Position numbers and translations under genes: made by a program
Assembly (NCBI RefSeq): GCF_003236175.1
Contig: NZ_QKTW01000009.1
Location: 124,001 to 188,000 of the forward strand
Direction of reading: 5' to 3'
Length of the DNA stretch: 64,000 bases
From: Taibaiella soli
Lineage (GTDB): Bacteria > Bacteroidota > Bacteroidia > Chitinophagales > Chitinophagaceae
Shown: positions 35,860 to 44,806 of the stretch, piece by piece
Position numbering within the stretch: position 1 is the stretch's first letter
Layout of the letters: every line of letters begins with the position of its first letter
The notes under the pieces: generated by a model
The model's input: the letters and a program-made list of their open reading frames with translations, nothing else
Databases searched by the model: none
What the model was told of the DNA's origin: nothing

Positions 35860-37107
35860 TTATTCTTCATTGAATTCTGCCTGAAGGACAGCCCGTACTT
35901 CCTGAATTGTTTCTTTTTCAAGATCGGTACGGCGTTCCAGTTCCTCTGCAGAAAGTTCCAATACACTCAGTGCGGTATCACAACCGATACGTTTGAATTC
36001 TTCTATGATCCACGGTTCAATTTCGTCACTGAATTCGCTCAGGTCAATGTCGTATTCTACTTCAGATTCCTGAACATCACGATACACATCAATGCCGAAG
36101 CCGGTAAGTTCTTGTGCCAGTTTAATGTTGACACCTTTTTTACCGATGGCCAGTGATACCTGGTCTGGTTCGAGGTACACATCTGCGTGGCTACCTTCAG
36201 TATCCAGCTCAATACGGTTGATTTTTGCAGGCGTAAGCGAGCGTTGAATCAACAGTTGGCTGTTGGCTGTAAAGTTGATGATATCGATGTTTTCATTGCG
36301 CAGCTCACGAACGATACCGTGAATACGGCTACCTTTCATACCTACGCACGCGCCCACCGGATCAATACGGTCATCATAGCTTTCTACAGCTACTTTAGCG
36401 CGCTCACCCGGTTCACGAACGATTTTTCTGATCACGATCAGACCGTCCATGATTTCAGGTACTTCAATTTCCAGCAGTTTCTCAAGGAAAGAAGAGTGTG
36501 TACGGCTCAATACGATGATTGGTGTATTGTTACGCATCTCTACTTTCTTTACAACTGCACGTACGCCTTCTCCTTTTTTGAAGAAGTCTGTAGGAATCTG
36601 CTCTGATTTCGGAAGGATCAACTCGTTTCCTTCGTCATCAAGTAACAGAATTTCTTTTTTCCATATCTGGTACACTTCGCCGCTGATGATTTCACCAACG
36701 CGCTCTGCGTATTTTTTAAGAAGGTTGTTCTTTTTCAGATCGCCGATACGTGCAGCCAGTGTTTGTTTGGCAGCAAGAATCGCACGACGGCCGAAATCGA
36801 TCACATTGATCTCTTCATAAACTTCCTCGCCGACGCTATAATCCGGCTCAATTTTTACCGCTTCTGCGTATTCAATTTCCAGATTGTCATCTTCAGAGAA
36901 TCCATCCTCTACAATGATACGACGGCGGAAAATTTCAAGGTCACCTGTCTGGTCGTTTACAATTACGTCGAAGTTTTCGTCTGTACCGTATTTTTTACGG
37001 AGCAGTGTCTTGAACACATCTTCGATTACCTTCATGAGGGTGGGACGATCGATGTTTTCTGCATCTTTAAACTCCTGAAACGACTCGATTAGATTGATAC
37101 TTGACAT
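35860..37107 (-). CDS. nusA: Transcription termination/antitermination protein NusA
   Basis: 415 residues: N-terminal RNA-polymerase-binding domain (about 1-130), S1 (about 135-200), KH1 and KH2 (about 205-350; GACVGMKGSRIHGIVRELRNE and LAIGKKGVNIKLAQ), then a short acidic tail with one helix-hairpin-helix-like element (SAEELERRTDL). It lacks the long C-terminal acidic repeats of enterobacterial NusA. Middle gene of the conserved rimP-nusA-infB operon. Confidence 0.97.
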   Translation of the reverse strand: MSSINLIESFQEFKDAENIDRPTLMKVIEDVFKTLLRKKYGTDENFDVIVNDQTGDLEIFRRRIIVEDGFSEDDNLEIEYAEAVKIEPDYSVGEEVYEEINVIDFGRRAILAAKQTLAARIGDLKKNNLLKKYAERVGEIISGEVYQIWKKEILLLDDEGNELILPKSEQIPTDFFKKGEGVRAVVKKVEMRNNTPIIVLSRTHSSFLEKLLEIEVPEIMDGLIVIRKIVREPGERAKVAVESYDDRIDPVGACVGMKGSRIHGIVRELRNENIDIINFTANSQLLIQRSLTPAKINRIELDTEGSHADVYLEPDQVSLAIGKKGVNIKLAQELTGFGIDVYRDVQESEVEYDIDLSEFSDEIEPWIIEEFKRIGCDTALSVLELSAEELERRTDLEKETIQEVRAVLQAEFNEE

Positions 37108-37146
37108 GGTCTATCGATTTTTGAAAAACCGGTTTTATCCGGGGTA

Positions 37147-37602
37147 TTAAAAAATTATTTGTACAACGGTTGATTTGATATCAGAAAATGGAATTTCCAC
37201 AATCTGCGTCTCTTTTTTCTTAGGAATTTTTACTTCCAGCACTATTTTCTCTTCGCTTACTTCCTTCAAAACTCCAGTTTGTTCGGCGTTTTCGTTATTG
37301 GTTACCAATACAGTGCGGCCCACATTCTTTTTATACTGGCGCCATGAGCCCAATGGTTCATCTACGCCCGGGCTGGAAACCTCGAGTGAAAAATCGCCGT
37401 CAGGAAACATGCCTGATTCTTCTATGAGATGGTAAAGTTTGCGGTTTACTCTTACGCTTTTATCTACAGATAAACCGGTATCGGAATCAAGGAACAGTTT
37501 TATATTATTGGTGGGTTTAATCTTGATGTTGACAATAAAAATGTCGGTTCCTTCGAGTAACGGCTCTGTAAAAGCTTTTATTTTTTCTAATGTATCTGAC
37601 AT
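37147..37602 (-). CDS. rimP: Ribosome maturation factor RimP
   Basis: 151 residues from the ATG at 37602 (MSDTLEKIKAF), the usual RimP length. Helps assemble the 30S subunit. Recognised by DFSLEVSSPGVDEPLG and the C-terminal Sm-like barrel (VLKEVSEEKIVLEVKIPKK). A longer frame to a TTG at 37668 is rejected, because it would run through the -7 box at 37658-37665. Confidence 0.95.
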   Translation of the reverse strand: MSDTLEKIKAFTEPLLEGTDIFIVNIKIKPTNNIKLFLDSDTGLSVDKSVRVNRKLYHLIEESGMFPDGDFSLEVSSPGVDEPLGSWRQYKKNVGRTVLVTNNENAEQTGVLKEVSEEKIVLEVKIPKKKETQIVEIPFSDIKSTVVQIIF

Positions 37603-37657
37603 AGGCAAAAAACAAGGGGACCACCTTGTGTCCCCTTCGAATGAATTATTTCCTTTG

Positions 37658-37665
37658 CGAAAGTA
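37658..37665 (-). promoter_or_regulatory. -7 box of the rimP-nusA-infB operon
   Basis: TACTTTCG on the minus strand, one base off TAnnTTTG. The leader to the rimP ATG at 37602 would be about 50 nt. Confidence 0.5.
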
Positions 37666-37756
37666 CAATAAAACTTTCTATTAAAACAAAAAATTACCAA
37701 AAGCGTTCTCTATACGTTATTATATTTTTATTAACGTATGGCTGACGCCTCTTTTG

Positions 37757-37764
37757 TACCTTTG
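37757..37764 (+). promoter_or_regulatory. -7 box directly before the DUF4834 gene
   Basis: TACCTTTG ends 5 bp before the ATG at 37770, implying a leaderless or nearly leaderless transcript, as at folD. Confidence 0.55.
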
Positions 37765-37769
37765 ATGCC

Positions 37770-37997
37770 ATGTTGCGAATGATTGTATATACGCTCGGAT
37801 TTATTTTACTGTACAGGCTGATTGTAAATTTCATCCTGCCTGTATTCCGGATGACTAAACTGGCAAATGAGCGCGTGCGCCAAATGCAGGATCAGATGAA
37901 CAATATGCAGCAATCTAACCAATATAATAATAACCACCATCAGGCTTCACAGCGTATTAAGGAAGGTGATTATATTGATTATGAAGAAGTAAAATAG
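37770..37997 (+). CDS. DUF4834 family small membrane protein
   Basis: 75 residues: one N-terminal membrane helix (about 4-26), a Gln/Asn-rich linker and the conserved acidic end EGDYIDYEEVK, diagnostic of the DUF4834 family of Bacteroidota. Function unknown. Divergent from rimP and followed by its own terminator. Confidence 0.85.
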   Translation: MLRMIVYTLGFILLYRLIVNFILPVFRMTKLANERVRQMQDQMNNMQQSNQYNNNHHQASQRIKEGDYIDYEEVK

Positions 37998-38022
37998 ATT
38001 TCAATAGCGTTACGAACTTTTA

Positions 38023-38048
38023 GCCTCCACGATTGTGGGGGCTTTTTT
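38023..38048 (+). terminator. Terminator after the DUF4834 gene
   Basis: GCCTCCAC-GATT-GTGGGGGC with one G-T pair, then TTTTTT. Confidence 0.9.
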
Positions 38049-38370
38049 GTTTAACGTGTTGTCTGTCACTGTCGGGCTTCCTGCGTTATGCAGGCTAGCT
38101 GGCGTGCTAAACATTTTTAGTTTGAGGCTTTCAGCTCTTCGCTTTTCACCTTCGTGCGGACCAAGTATTTAATATCATTGATTTTTCCAGAAAGCTAAAC
38201 GGTTGATAGTTAGTACTGCGCCTGTTTGTCTGCTCGAATTTCCCCAGTTCTGATTCGTTAAATAACGTATTAAAATAATTAATTAGAAGCTCTTATGTCT
38301 GTTCATTTGCATTAACCCTATTCCCCGATTAAATCTAACCCGATTGTTTAATTGTAAATGAATCATGCTT
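38049..38370. other. Intergenic, nothing recognised
   Basis: About 320 bp before the T9SS protein gene. No repeat or coding signal was recognised and no clean TAnnTTTG box was found. Confidence 0.6.
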
Positions 38371-38883
38371 ATGAAAAAAGTCTATTATTTATCATTCCTG
38401 CTTTTAGCGACCGGTTTTACCGCGAGAGGCCAGGGTGTCGGTCCGTCTGTGCTAAACAGTGCAGGTGGTGACGGTACCGCCGGCGGTAATTCTTTTAGTT
38501 GGTCGATGGGTGAAATGGCATTGGTAAGTACGGTAAGCAACAGTAATCTCGTAATTACACAAGGTGTGTTGCAACCATCGGAACAACCGACTGGTATTCG
38601 CCAAAACTCATTGCCCGTTGATGCGCTGCACGTTTTTCCCAATCCCACTTCCGATCTGCTCTACATTCAGCCGAGTTTAAATGGCGCTGCAAAACTGGAG
38701 TACACGTTAATGGATATTACGGGCAGGGTAATTTTTAATCAAAGCACCGACCTCCCCGGCGGAAATGAAAAGCAAACCATCAATCTGAGTGCACTTGCCA
38801 ACGGGCATTATGCATTGCATGTAAATGTGCACCTGCAGCAACAGGATTATCAGGCGGTTTATAAAATCGAAAAACTGCAGTAG
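38371..38883 (+). CDS. Small secreted protein with T9SS sorting domain
   Basis: 170 residues from the second ATG (38371), which begins a clear signal peptide (KKVYYLSFLLLATGFTARGQ). A short middle, SFSWSMGEMALVSTV...ITQGVLQP, resembles a motif common in Bacteroidota surface proteins that lie beside S74-type proteins. The type A sorting domain begins at VFPNPTSDLL. It is predicted to be exported by T9SS. The next gene starts 42 bp downstream on the same strand, so the two probably form one unit. Confidence 0.83.
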   Translation: MKKVYYLSFLLLATGFTARGQGVGPSVLNSAGGDGTAGGNSFSWSMGEMALVSTVSNSNLVITQGVLQPSEQPTGIRQNSLPVDALHVFPNPTSDLLYIQPSLNGAAKLEYTLMDITGRVIFNQSTDLPGGNEKQTINLSALANGHYALHVNVHLQQQDYQAVYKIEKLQ

Positions 38884-38925
38884 CATAAACCCACATCAAA
38901 TCTTTAATCGTTTAAAAGCTAAATC

Positions 38926-40248
38926 ATGAAAAAATATACATTTTACCTACTCGTTGTTTTGTTCGCCTGCCTCACGAAAGATGCATGGGCGCAACCTGGA
39001 ATCATCAATTATCAAGGTATTGCCCGTAATGCGAGCGGCCAGCCACTGGCCAACCAGGCGCTGGGGCTGCGTATTTCCATCATGTCAGATTCTTCTGCCG
39101 CCGCAACTGAATTGTATAAAGAAACCGAAACGGTTACTACTAATGGATACGGCCTGTTTAATGTGTTGATCGGATCTGGTACACCTGTTGTCGGTTCGAT
39201 GGGCAGTGTGGGCTGGTTGTCCGGAAGCCGCGCTGTAAAAGTGGAAATAGACCCTGCCGGTGGTACTGCCTATACACAGATCGGTGGACTGGCGCCGCTG
39301 GCCTCTGTTCCATACGCGTGGGGAGCTAACTCTGTTTTGTCTACCAGCAGCGGTGGACAAGGTTTGATTGGTACAGGTTCTTCCAGCTTGTGGTGGGGTT
39401 TTTACGAAGGTGGTAACTATAGAGGTTATCTCGGTAGCTATTCCGGCAAAAACGAAGATGTGGATTTCGGTACTGGCGCCAGCAATACAGTTGGTAATTT
39501 GAATTTTACCATACAGGCAGTGCCTAAAATGACGATCGATTCTATTGGCCGTGTAGGTATTGGTACGCTTCACCCGATGACAAACCTGCAGGTAACTTCT
39601 GCCGCAAATGACATTATCAATATTGGCAACATGAATGGCTGGACGGGTTTTGGCCTTGCCAATACAGCTACTGGTCCGTACAATGTAATTGCAAATGGCG
39701 GTACTTATCTGAGCTTCCTGTATTACAGCGCACCGACTACAAGCATCTCTGCTACCAACTCAAAAATGCTGATGGATGGAACGACCAATACATTCCGTCC
39801 AACGAACGATAATGTAATGTCGCTCGGTGCGAATGGCTCCCGCTGGACAGCTGTCTGGGCTGCTAATGGTACTATTCAAACATCAGACGAACGTTATAAA
39901 ACAAACATCCAGCCATTGCAGGCGGGTCTGAATATGATTATGCAGCTGCGGCCTATTTCTTATAACTGGAAAAACGAAAACCTGCGTCTGGGTACAGGCG
40001 TGAACTATGGTTTCTCAGCACAGGAGCTAAATACTACTGCACCAGATCTGGTTATTCACAGCACTACGCAGGTAGATAAAGAAACCGGCAAGCTCACTGC
40101 CGAATATGCGGATGCCTATGGTGTGAAATATGCAGAGTTTACGCCAGTGTTGGTAAAAGCCATCCAGGAGCAGCAGGAAATGATTAAAGTACTGCAGCAA
40201 AAAGTAGCCGATCTTGAAGCGCAAATGAAGCAGAACGATAAAAAATAA
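38926..40248 (+). CDS. Secreted protein with C-terminal S74 intramolecular chaperone (tail-fibre-type) domain
   Basis: 440 residues with a signal peptide (about 1-22, ending DAWAQ), beta-rich repeats, and a C-terminal peptidase S74 chaperone domain (SDERYKTNIQPL at about 325, then YGFSAQEL). It ends in a coiled coil (about 408-435). S74 domains trimerise fibres and then cleave themselves off; the catalytic Ser and Lys of the family fit S and K in TSDERYKT. An early stretch, IINYQGIARNASGQPLANQ, is common in Bacteroidota adhesin-like proteins. Probable trimeric surface fibre, paired with the preceding gene. Confidence 0.85.
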   Translation: MKKYTFYLLVVLFACLTKDAWAQPGIINYQGIARNASGQPLANQALGLRISIMSDSSAAATELYKETETVTTNGYGLFNVLIGSGTPVVGSMGSVGWLSGSRAVKVEIDPAGGTAYTQIGGLAPLASVPYAWGANSVLSTSSGGQGLIGTGSSSLWWGFYEGGNYRGYLGSYSGKNEDVDFGTGASNTVGNLNFTIQAVPKMTIDSIGRVGIGTLHPMTNLQVTSAANDIINIGNMNGWTGFGLANTATGPYNVIANGGTYLSFLYYSAPTTSISATNSKMLMDGTTNTFRPTNDNVMSLGANGSRWTAVWAANGTIQTSDERYKTNIQPLQAGLNMIMQLRPISYNWKNENLRLGTGVNYGFSAQELNTTAPDLVIHSTTQVDKETGKLTAEYADAYGVKYAEFTPVLVKAIQEQQEMIKVLQQKVADLEAQMKQNDKK

Positions 40249-40284
40249 TTTTCAGTCAAGCTTTGGCTTGTTGTGGAATGATTC

Positions 40285-40326
40285 CGGACTTCCGGCTGGT
40301 GATAAAAAGATCATCAGTCGGAAGTT
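40285..40326. other. Imperfect long hairpin after the S74 gene
   Basis: GACTTCCG-GCTGGTGAT and ATCATCAGT-CGGAAGTTC pair across AAAAAG, with no T-run. Possibly a transcript-end stabiliser. Confidence 0.45.
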
Positions 40327-40465
40327 CTCTTATATGGCTATTATCGAATGAAAAACAGCCTTAAAGAAATGATAACGGTTGAAATATTTCCGTAATCGGC
40401 ACAATATAGCGGGGTGCTGGTCGTTTTAATATCTGTCTGGCAAAATGGCCTGCCCCTGAAACCCA

Positions 40466-40492
40466 ATGGCTGCAATGTGCAGCCATTTTTTG
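40466..40492 (+). terminator. Rho-independent terminator
   Basis: ATGGCTGCA-ATG-TGCAGCCAT, then TTTTTT. It is the likely end of the T9SS/S74 transcript, although about 220 bp after the stop. Confidence 0.85.
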
Positions 40493-40725
40493 TATTTATT
40501 CATATCATTGTTTTTGAGGAATTTGCGTGTTGTTGTGTTGCTTGGTGTATTTGTTTATTTGTTTGATTATTAGTTATTTGCATTTGGTTTTTTGGGTAGT
40601 TTCCCGGTGCATAAAAAGCCTTTGCTTGCAAATAGGATGCAAGAGTAAAGGGTTGTTTTGCCCTGAGGAGCATGATACCAGATCATCTCTAAAAACAATT
40701 ATTTTAGCCACAACGTTTGAATCTT
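40493..40725. other. Spacer upstream of the WYL regulator, no gene
   Basis: T-rich DNA. A 70-codon frame here is hydrophobic and cysteine-rich and overlaps the regulator start; it is not credible. Confidence 0.6.
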
Positions 40726-41751
40726 ATGCCTGTAAATAAAGCAGCCCGGTACCGGTTTGAAATTATAGATGAATGTCTGCGGAACACCAAGAAAAAATGG
40801 TCTAAAGCAGAACTTTTACGATTTGTAAATCGTCGGCTGGAGCTGCATATGGGTAGTGAAACACATGTATCGGCGAGCCAGCTGCGTTATGATCTGGAAA
40901 GTATGCAATCGGAATATGGTGCGCCGGTAGAGATGTATAAAGTGGGCCGTAGTTTTTATTACCGCTATGAAGATCCTGAGTTTTCCATCAAGTCAATTCC
41001 GGTTGAAGAAGAAGACCTGGTGAAGTTGAATAATGCAGTGCAACTACTACAACAGATCAAAGGTTTTACAATTGCTGATGAGATTGCGGAGATTGTGAGC
41101 CGTCTGGAAAGCCGGTATAAATACAGCAGCAATAATGAGACGCCGGTGATTGCATTTGAGAGTTCGCCGGAAATGCAGGGCGTGGAAAACCTCGAAGATA
41201 TTTACCACGCCATCATTCGCAAGAATGTTTTAAAGATCAGTTATCAAACCTTCCGTGCGCAGGAGCCTCGTGTATGGCATATCCATCCATACCTGCTGAA
41301 AGAGTATGGGCATCGTTGGTATTTACTTGGCTATACAGAAGAGAAAGAGACGATCGGCATTTTTGCGCTCGACCGGATGAAGGATATCAAGATTGCCCGT
41401 CATGAATTTATTCCCAACAGTTTTGTGAATGCGGCGGATTATTTCCGCGATGTAATTGGTGTTACGATTCTGCGCGATCAGAAGATAGAATCTGTGTTGT
41501 TGCGTTTCTCTAATACCATTGCGCCTTATATCAAAACCAAACCACTGCATCGCTCGCAGCAGATATTGCAACAGCATGAAGATGGTAGTGTGGATGTGCA
41601 GATTGATGTGGTGCTGAATCCGGAGCTGACGAGTATGATGATGAGTTATGGCAAGAATGTAAAAGTGCTGCAACCGGAGCGCCTGGCGGAAGAGATAAAA
41701 AGAGAGGCAAGCTCTTTGCTGGAGAACTACGGTTTAAAGTCTGACGCCTAA
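40726..41751 (+). CDS. WYL-domain transcriptional regulator
   Basis: 341 residues from the ATG at 40726; a TTG three codons earlier is less likely. An N-terminal winged-helix-like region (about 1-75, ASQLRYDLESMQSEYGAPV) is followed by the WYL ligand-sensing domain (about 150-225; PYLLKEYGHRWYLLGY carries the W-Y-L motif) and a WCX C-terminal domain. WYL proteins bind nucleotides or nucleic acids and often control defence or DNA-damage genes. This one is close to the accessory region that follows, but no defence genes adjoin it. Confidence 0.9.
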   Translation: MPVNKAARYRFEIIDECLRNTKKKWSKAELLRFVNRRLELHMGSETHVSASQLRYDLESMQSEYGAPVEMYKVGRSFYYRYEDPEFSIKSIPVEEEDLVKLNNAVQLLQQIKGFTIADEIAEIVSRLESRYKYSSNNETPVIAFESSPEMQGVENLEDIYHAIIRKNVLKISYQTFRAQEPRVWHIHPYLLKEYGHRWYLLGYTEEKETIGIFALDRMKDIKIARHEFIPNSFVNAADYFRDVIGVTILRDQKIESVLLRFSNTIAPYIKTKPLHRSQQILQQHEDGSVDVQIDVVLNPELTSMMMSYGKNVKVLQPERLAEEIKREASSLLENYGLKSDA

Positions 41752-41829
41752 GGGTTTTCTATACTTACGCTCGCTCAAAAAAGTAAAGTTTTTTCTCGCG
41801 ACGGCACAACGACACGCGTTTATCATACC

Positions 41830-42627
41830 GAAAGAGGGATCCCGCGTTATGTGTCTTGCATTTCGCGGGATGTCTTCTGCCGTCGACATGACATTGTGGT
41901 TACTTATTTGTACTCCCGCGTTTGTCATGATGAGCGGAGACGAATCATTGTGAGGTGGCCCTTCGACTCCGCTCAGGGTGACACTTATTTTCTATAATAC
42001 AATTGGTTTATTCGTGCTGTCATCCCGATGAAAGAGGGATCCTGCTTAATGTGGGTCTTGCATTTCGCGGGATGTCTCCTGCCGTCGATATGACATTGTG
42101 GTTACTTATTTGTACTCCCGCGTTTGTCATGATGAGAAAGAACGGCGAATCATTGTGAGGTGACCCTTCGACTCCGCTCAGGGTGACACTTATTTTCTAT
42201 AATACAATTGATTTACTCGTGCTGTCATTCTGATGAAAGAGGGATCCCGCGTTGTGGGTCCTGCATTCCGCGGGATGTCTCCTGCCGTCGATATGACATT
42301 GTGGTTACTTATTTCTACTCGTGTGTTTGTCATGATGAGAAAGAACGGCGAATCATTGTGAGGTGACCCTTCGACTCCGATCAGGGTGACACTTATTTTC
42401 TATAATACAATTGATTTACTCGTGCTGTCATTCCGATGAAAGAGGGATCCCGCGTTATGTGTGTCTTGCATTCCGCGGGATGTCTCCTGCCGTCGATATG
42501 GCATTGTGGTTACTTATTTCTGCTCGTGCGTTTGTCATGATGAGCGGAGACGAATCATTGTGTGGTGGCCCTTCGACTCCGTTCAGGGTGACACTTATTT
42601 TCTGTAACTCATGTAGTTTACTAGTGC
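41830..42627. repeat. Four tandem copies of a 200-205 bp repeat
   Basis: Copies start at 41830, 42030, 42235 and 42438, each opening GAAAGAGGGATCC. Every unit contains CGCGGGATGTC, GCCGTCGA, TTTGTCATGATGAG and the dispersed core CCTTCGACTCCGCTCAGGG (one base changed in copies 3 and 4). Units are about 90% identical. The small open frames here only read through repeat units. Confidence 0.95.
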
Positions 42628-42644
42628 ATGGTTATTAAAAAAAC

Positions 42645-42672
42645 GGCGATCCTATTTGGATCGCCTGTTTTT
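42645..42672. terminator. Bidirectional terminator after the 261-residue hypothetical gene
   Basis: GGCGATCC-TATTT-GGATCGCC stem with A-run on the left and T-run on the right, just past the stop of the minus-strand gene. Confidence 0.9.
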
Positions 42673-42682
42673 TTGACCGCAA

Positions 42683-43468
42683 TTACATCGGCAGCATGCC
42701 GCTGAACTGCAGCGCATGATCGCGCAGGGGTAGCACGAGTCTGCTGGTTGTGGTGCCGGAAGTAGCGGCTGGCTGTTCGCGGTTACGGTCGCGGATGACC
42801 AGCTCAAAATTGAAGTCTACATTCTTGGTAGCGGCGGCGATGGGCGTGATACCCAGCTTGTCCCAGTCGCCATGCAGGCGGGTGTAGCTGTTGACTACGG
42901 TGCCAATGGGCTTGTCGTCGACTTTGCCCAGATACTGGCCTACAATATTTGCAATCTGCATGGAGATATTGGTGACGGCCGCAAACGATGCGGTGTCTGC
43001 CACTACCGAAGAAAGTTTATCCACCAGCGATTTGTATTCCGCATCGTCTTTTACGTGCGTCATGATGTCGCCGGTTTCACGAAGGCTCTCTTTGCTTTTA
43101 ATAACAGAGCACATCGTGTGCAATTGATTGGGAGCCTGGCTGGCGCCGTCTTTGTCCTCCCAATAAAAAATACTCTTGTTTACGGGCAGGAATTCATTTT
43201 TCCCGATACGGGGAAAAGCATTGAGATCCATAAGACCGGTGAGCTGGTTGGCTACATCGCTTATGACTATGGTGAGACAATAAAGTTTTGCATAGCCTGG
43301 AAATGGCCAGATGCGCAAGGTGCGATTATCGCGGATAAATGGCGGCAACATTCTCAGCTCAATGCCGGACACATCTACCGACGATGGTACCACACTCAAT
43401 GCGCCGGCTTTGAGCTGGCTGTCGGTTTGGATTTGGGAGGTTTCTTCGTCTAAGAAATCTACTGACAT
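42683..43468 (-). CDS. Hypothetical protein downstream of the M15 peptidase gene
   Basis: 261 residues from the ATG at 43468 (MSVDFLDEETS); the longer frame adds a basic leader that looks like spacer. I do not recognise the family. It has two probable beta-sandwich parts (LRIWPFPGYAKLYCLTIVIS near 60-80 and VDFNFELVIRDRNRE near 215) around a helical middle. No signal peptide or membrane helix. It lies at the end of the minus-strand group holin-like, coiled-coil, M15 peptidase, this gene. It could be a cargo or effector released by that cassette, but this is guesswork from position. Confidence 0.6.
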   Translation of the reverse strand: MSVDFLDEETSQIQTDSQLKAGALSVVPSSVDVSGIELRMLPPFIRDNRTLRIWPFPGYAKLYCLTIVISDVANQLTGLMDLNAFPRIGKNEFLPVNKSIFYWEDKDGASQAPNQLHTMCSVIKSKESLRETGDIMTHVKDDAEYKSLVDKLSSVVADTASFAAVTNISMQIANIVGQYLGKVDDKPIGTVVNSYTRLHGDWDKLGITPIAAATKNVDFNFELVIRDRNREQPAATSGTTTSRLVLPLRDHALQFSGMLPM

Positions 43469-43548
43469 AGTGATTGTTTTTGTTTTTTCTTGGTGATAAA
43501 ATCGGGTTCTACGCCTGCTTATGCAGGCTTTCTTCATTTGCTTTCATC

Positions 43549-44019
43549 TCAACCGTTAACTAATGCAAAATGCATCGGGTCTTTACGGCCTACCCAGTTT
43601 TGTCCGCAGAAAATGCCATTTACCAGCATTGTTTCCAGGAATGCCTGCGACCATTTGCCTGCCGTTCCCAGCGGGTTTTCGGGAGCATTCATATCGATGG
43701 CTGCGCCCCAGCTGTGCACGGAAAGTGCGCTGTTGCTGCCACGTACGTAGCGGATGTTAAAGGCGCCATCAAACGATTTGATTTCATGATGTAGCCCTTT
43801 TGCTTCCAGCTCGTGAAAAGCGGCGGTGAGCTTCGGTTTAAAATCTTTGTGGATGTAGATGGCGGCCGCCGGAAACCAGGAGAATTCTTTCCTGATTTCC
43901 CAACGAGTCATCCATTTGTTTTCCCATCCCTGTGTGCGCGGATCGCCATAACGGCCATAGAGCAGGCGTTGTGCGTTTCCTGAAAATGCAGCGGAGGTAT
44001 TGATAGGGTTTGTGTTCAT
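43549..44019 (-). CDS. M15-family peptidoglycan peptidase (endolysin-like D-Ala-D-Ala carboxypeptidase/L,D-endopeptidase)
   Basis: 156 residues from the ATG at 44019. M15 zinc-peptidase motifs are present: VHSWGAAIDMN gives His102 and Asp109, and DPMHFAL gives His150. There is no signal peptide, as in phage endolysins that need a holin to reach the wall. Two genes upstream on the same strand encode small membrane proteins with holin- or spanin-like features. Together they look like a lysis/release cassette, and the locus is a few kb from a Tc toxin locus on the same strand. Confidence 0.82.
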   Translation of the reverse strand: MNTNPINTSAAFSGNAQRLLYGRYGDPRTQGWENKWMTRWEIRKEFSWFPAAAIYIHKDFKPKLTAAFHELEAKGLHHEIKSFDGAFNIRYVRGSNSALSVHSWGAAIDMNAPENPLGTAGKWSQAFLETMLVNGIFCGQNWVGRKDPMHFALVNG

Positions 44020-44407
44020 AGCGGGTTTAATTTTATTGATCGTTAAAACTGACAGGGTTTTCAAGGGCTGTTTTTGCTTTCGTGAAATGGGGCAGCACAG
44101 GGATTACAGGTTACAATGTCATTCGTGAAAGGGTTTATAAAGGGTTTACAGGTGTTGGGTTTACAGTGTTTTCGTGATTGGTTGTTTATAGGTTTTGTTG
44201 AGCACTGTCAACTGTTATCGTTTTCATGATGTAAAGAAACAACAGGTGTGTGCAGTGTATTTGCAAGTTTTTTTGATAGTTGATAGTTACTCGTGTTTGT
44301 TATGCTGAGCGTTTGTTTAATAGTGCCACTGGCGTTGAAGCGTGCGACGCAAGGGAGCTTAATCAGGGCGTTTATGCTGGTTGCAAAAAGGGTATCAGAA
44401 TATGTCT
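44020..44407. other. Spacer within the lysis-like cassette
   Basis: About 390 bp without a supported gene between the M15 gene and the 44.4 kb repeat array. It contains short near-repeats (GGGTTTATAAAGGGTTTACAG). Confidence 0.6.
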
Positions 44408-44785
44408 GCTTCGACTCCGCTCAGCATGACAAAGAGATCGCGAAATCAGGTTGCCACTTCGTCGTTCCTCCTCATCGCAATGACCATGTTTTTATATAGG
44501 CCAGGATGTGCGTGCTTCGACTCCGCTCAGCATGACAAAAGAGTTCCGCGAAATCAGGTTACCACTTCGTCGTTCCTCATCGCAATGATCTTGTTTTTAT
44601 ATAGGCCAGGATGTGCGTGCTTCGACCCGCTCAGCATGACAAAGAGTTCGCGAAATCAGGTTACCACTTCGTCGTTCCTCATCGCAATGATCTTGTTTTT
44701 ATATAGGCCAGGATGTGCGTGCTTCGACCCGCTCAGCATGACAAAGAGTTCGCGAAATCAGGTTGCTACTTCGTCGTTTCTCCTC
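44408..44785. repeat. Tandem repeat, 3.6 copies, period 102-106 bp
   Basis: Units start at 44408, 44514, 44619 and 44721, each beginning GCTTCGACTCCGCTCAGCAT (or with a 2-bp loss in copies 3 and 4) and including CGCGAAATCAGGTT, CTTCGTCGTT and TTTTTATATAGGCCAGGATG. Copies 2-4 are nearly identical. The long open frame across them is a repeat artefact. Confidence 0.95.
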
Positions 44786-44806
44786 CTTTGGAGGAGCTAG
44801 AGGAGG

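Noticed and set aside
37603-37668. 22-codon N-terminal extension of rimP
   Set aside because: It starts at TTG and runs through the operon's -7 box; the shorter form has the normal RimP length.
40527-40739. 70-codon frame before the WYL regulator
   Set aside because: Cys/Leu-rich, overlaps the regulator start and lies in T-rich spacer; no coding signal.
44381-44800. 139-codon open frame across the 44.4 kb repeats
   Set aside because: It reads the same 35-codon segment repeatedly because the repeat period happens to stay in frame; no promoter or family similarity.
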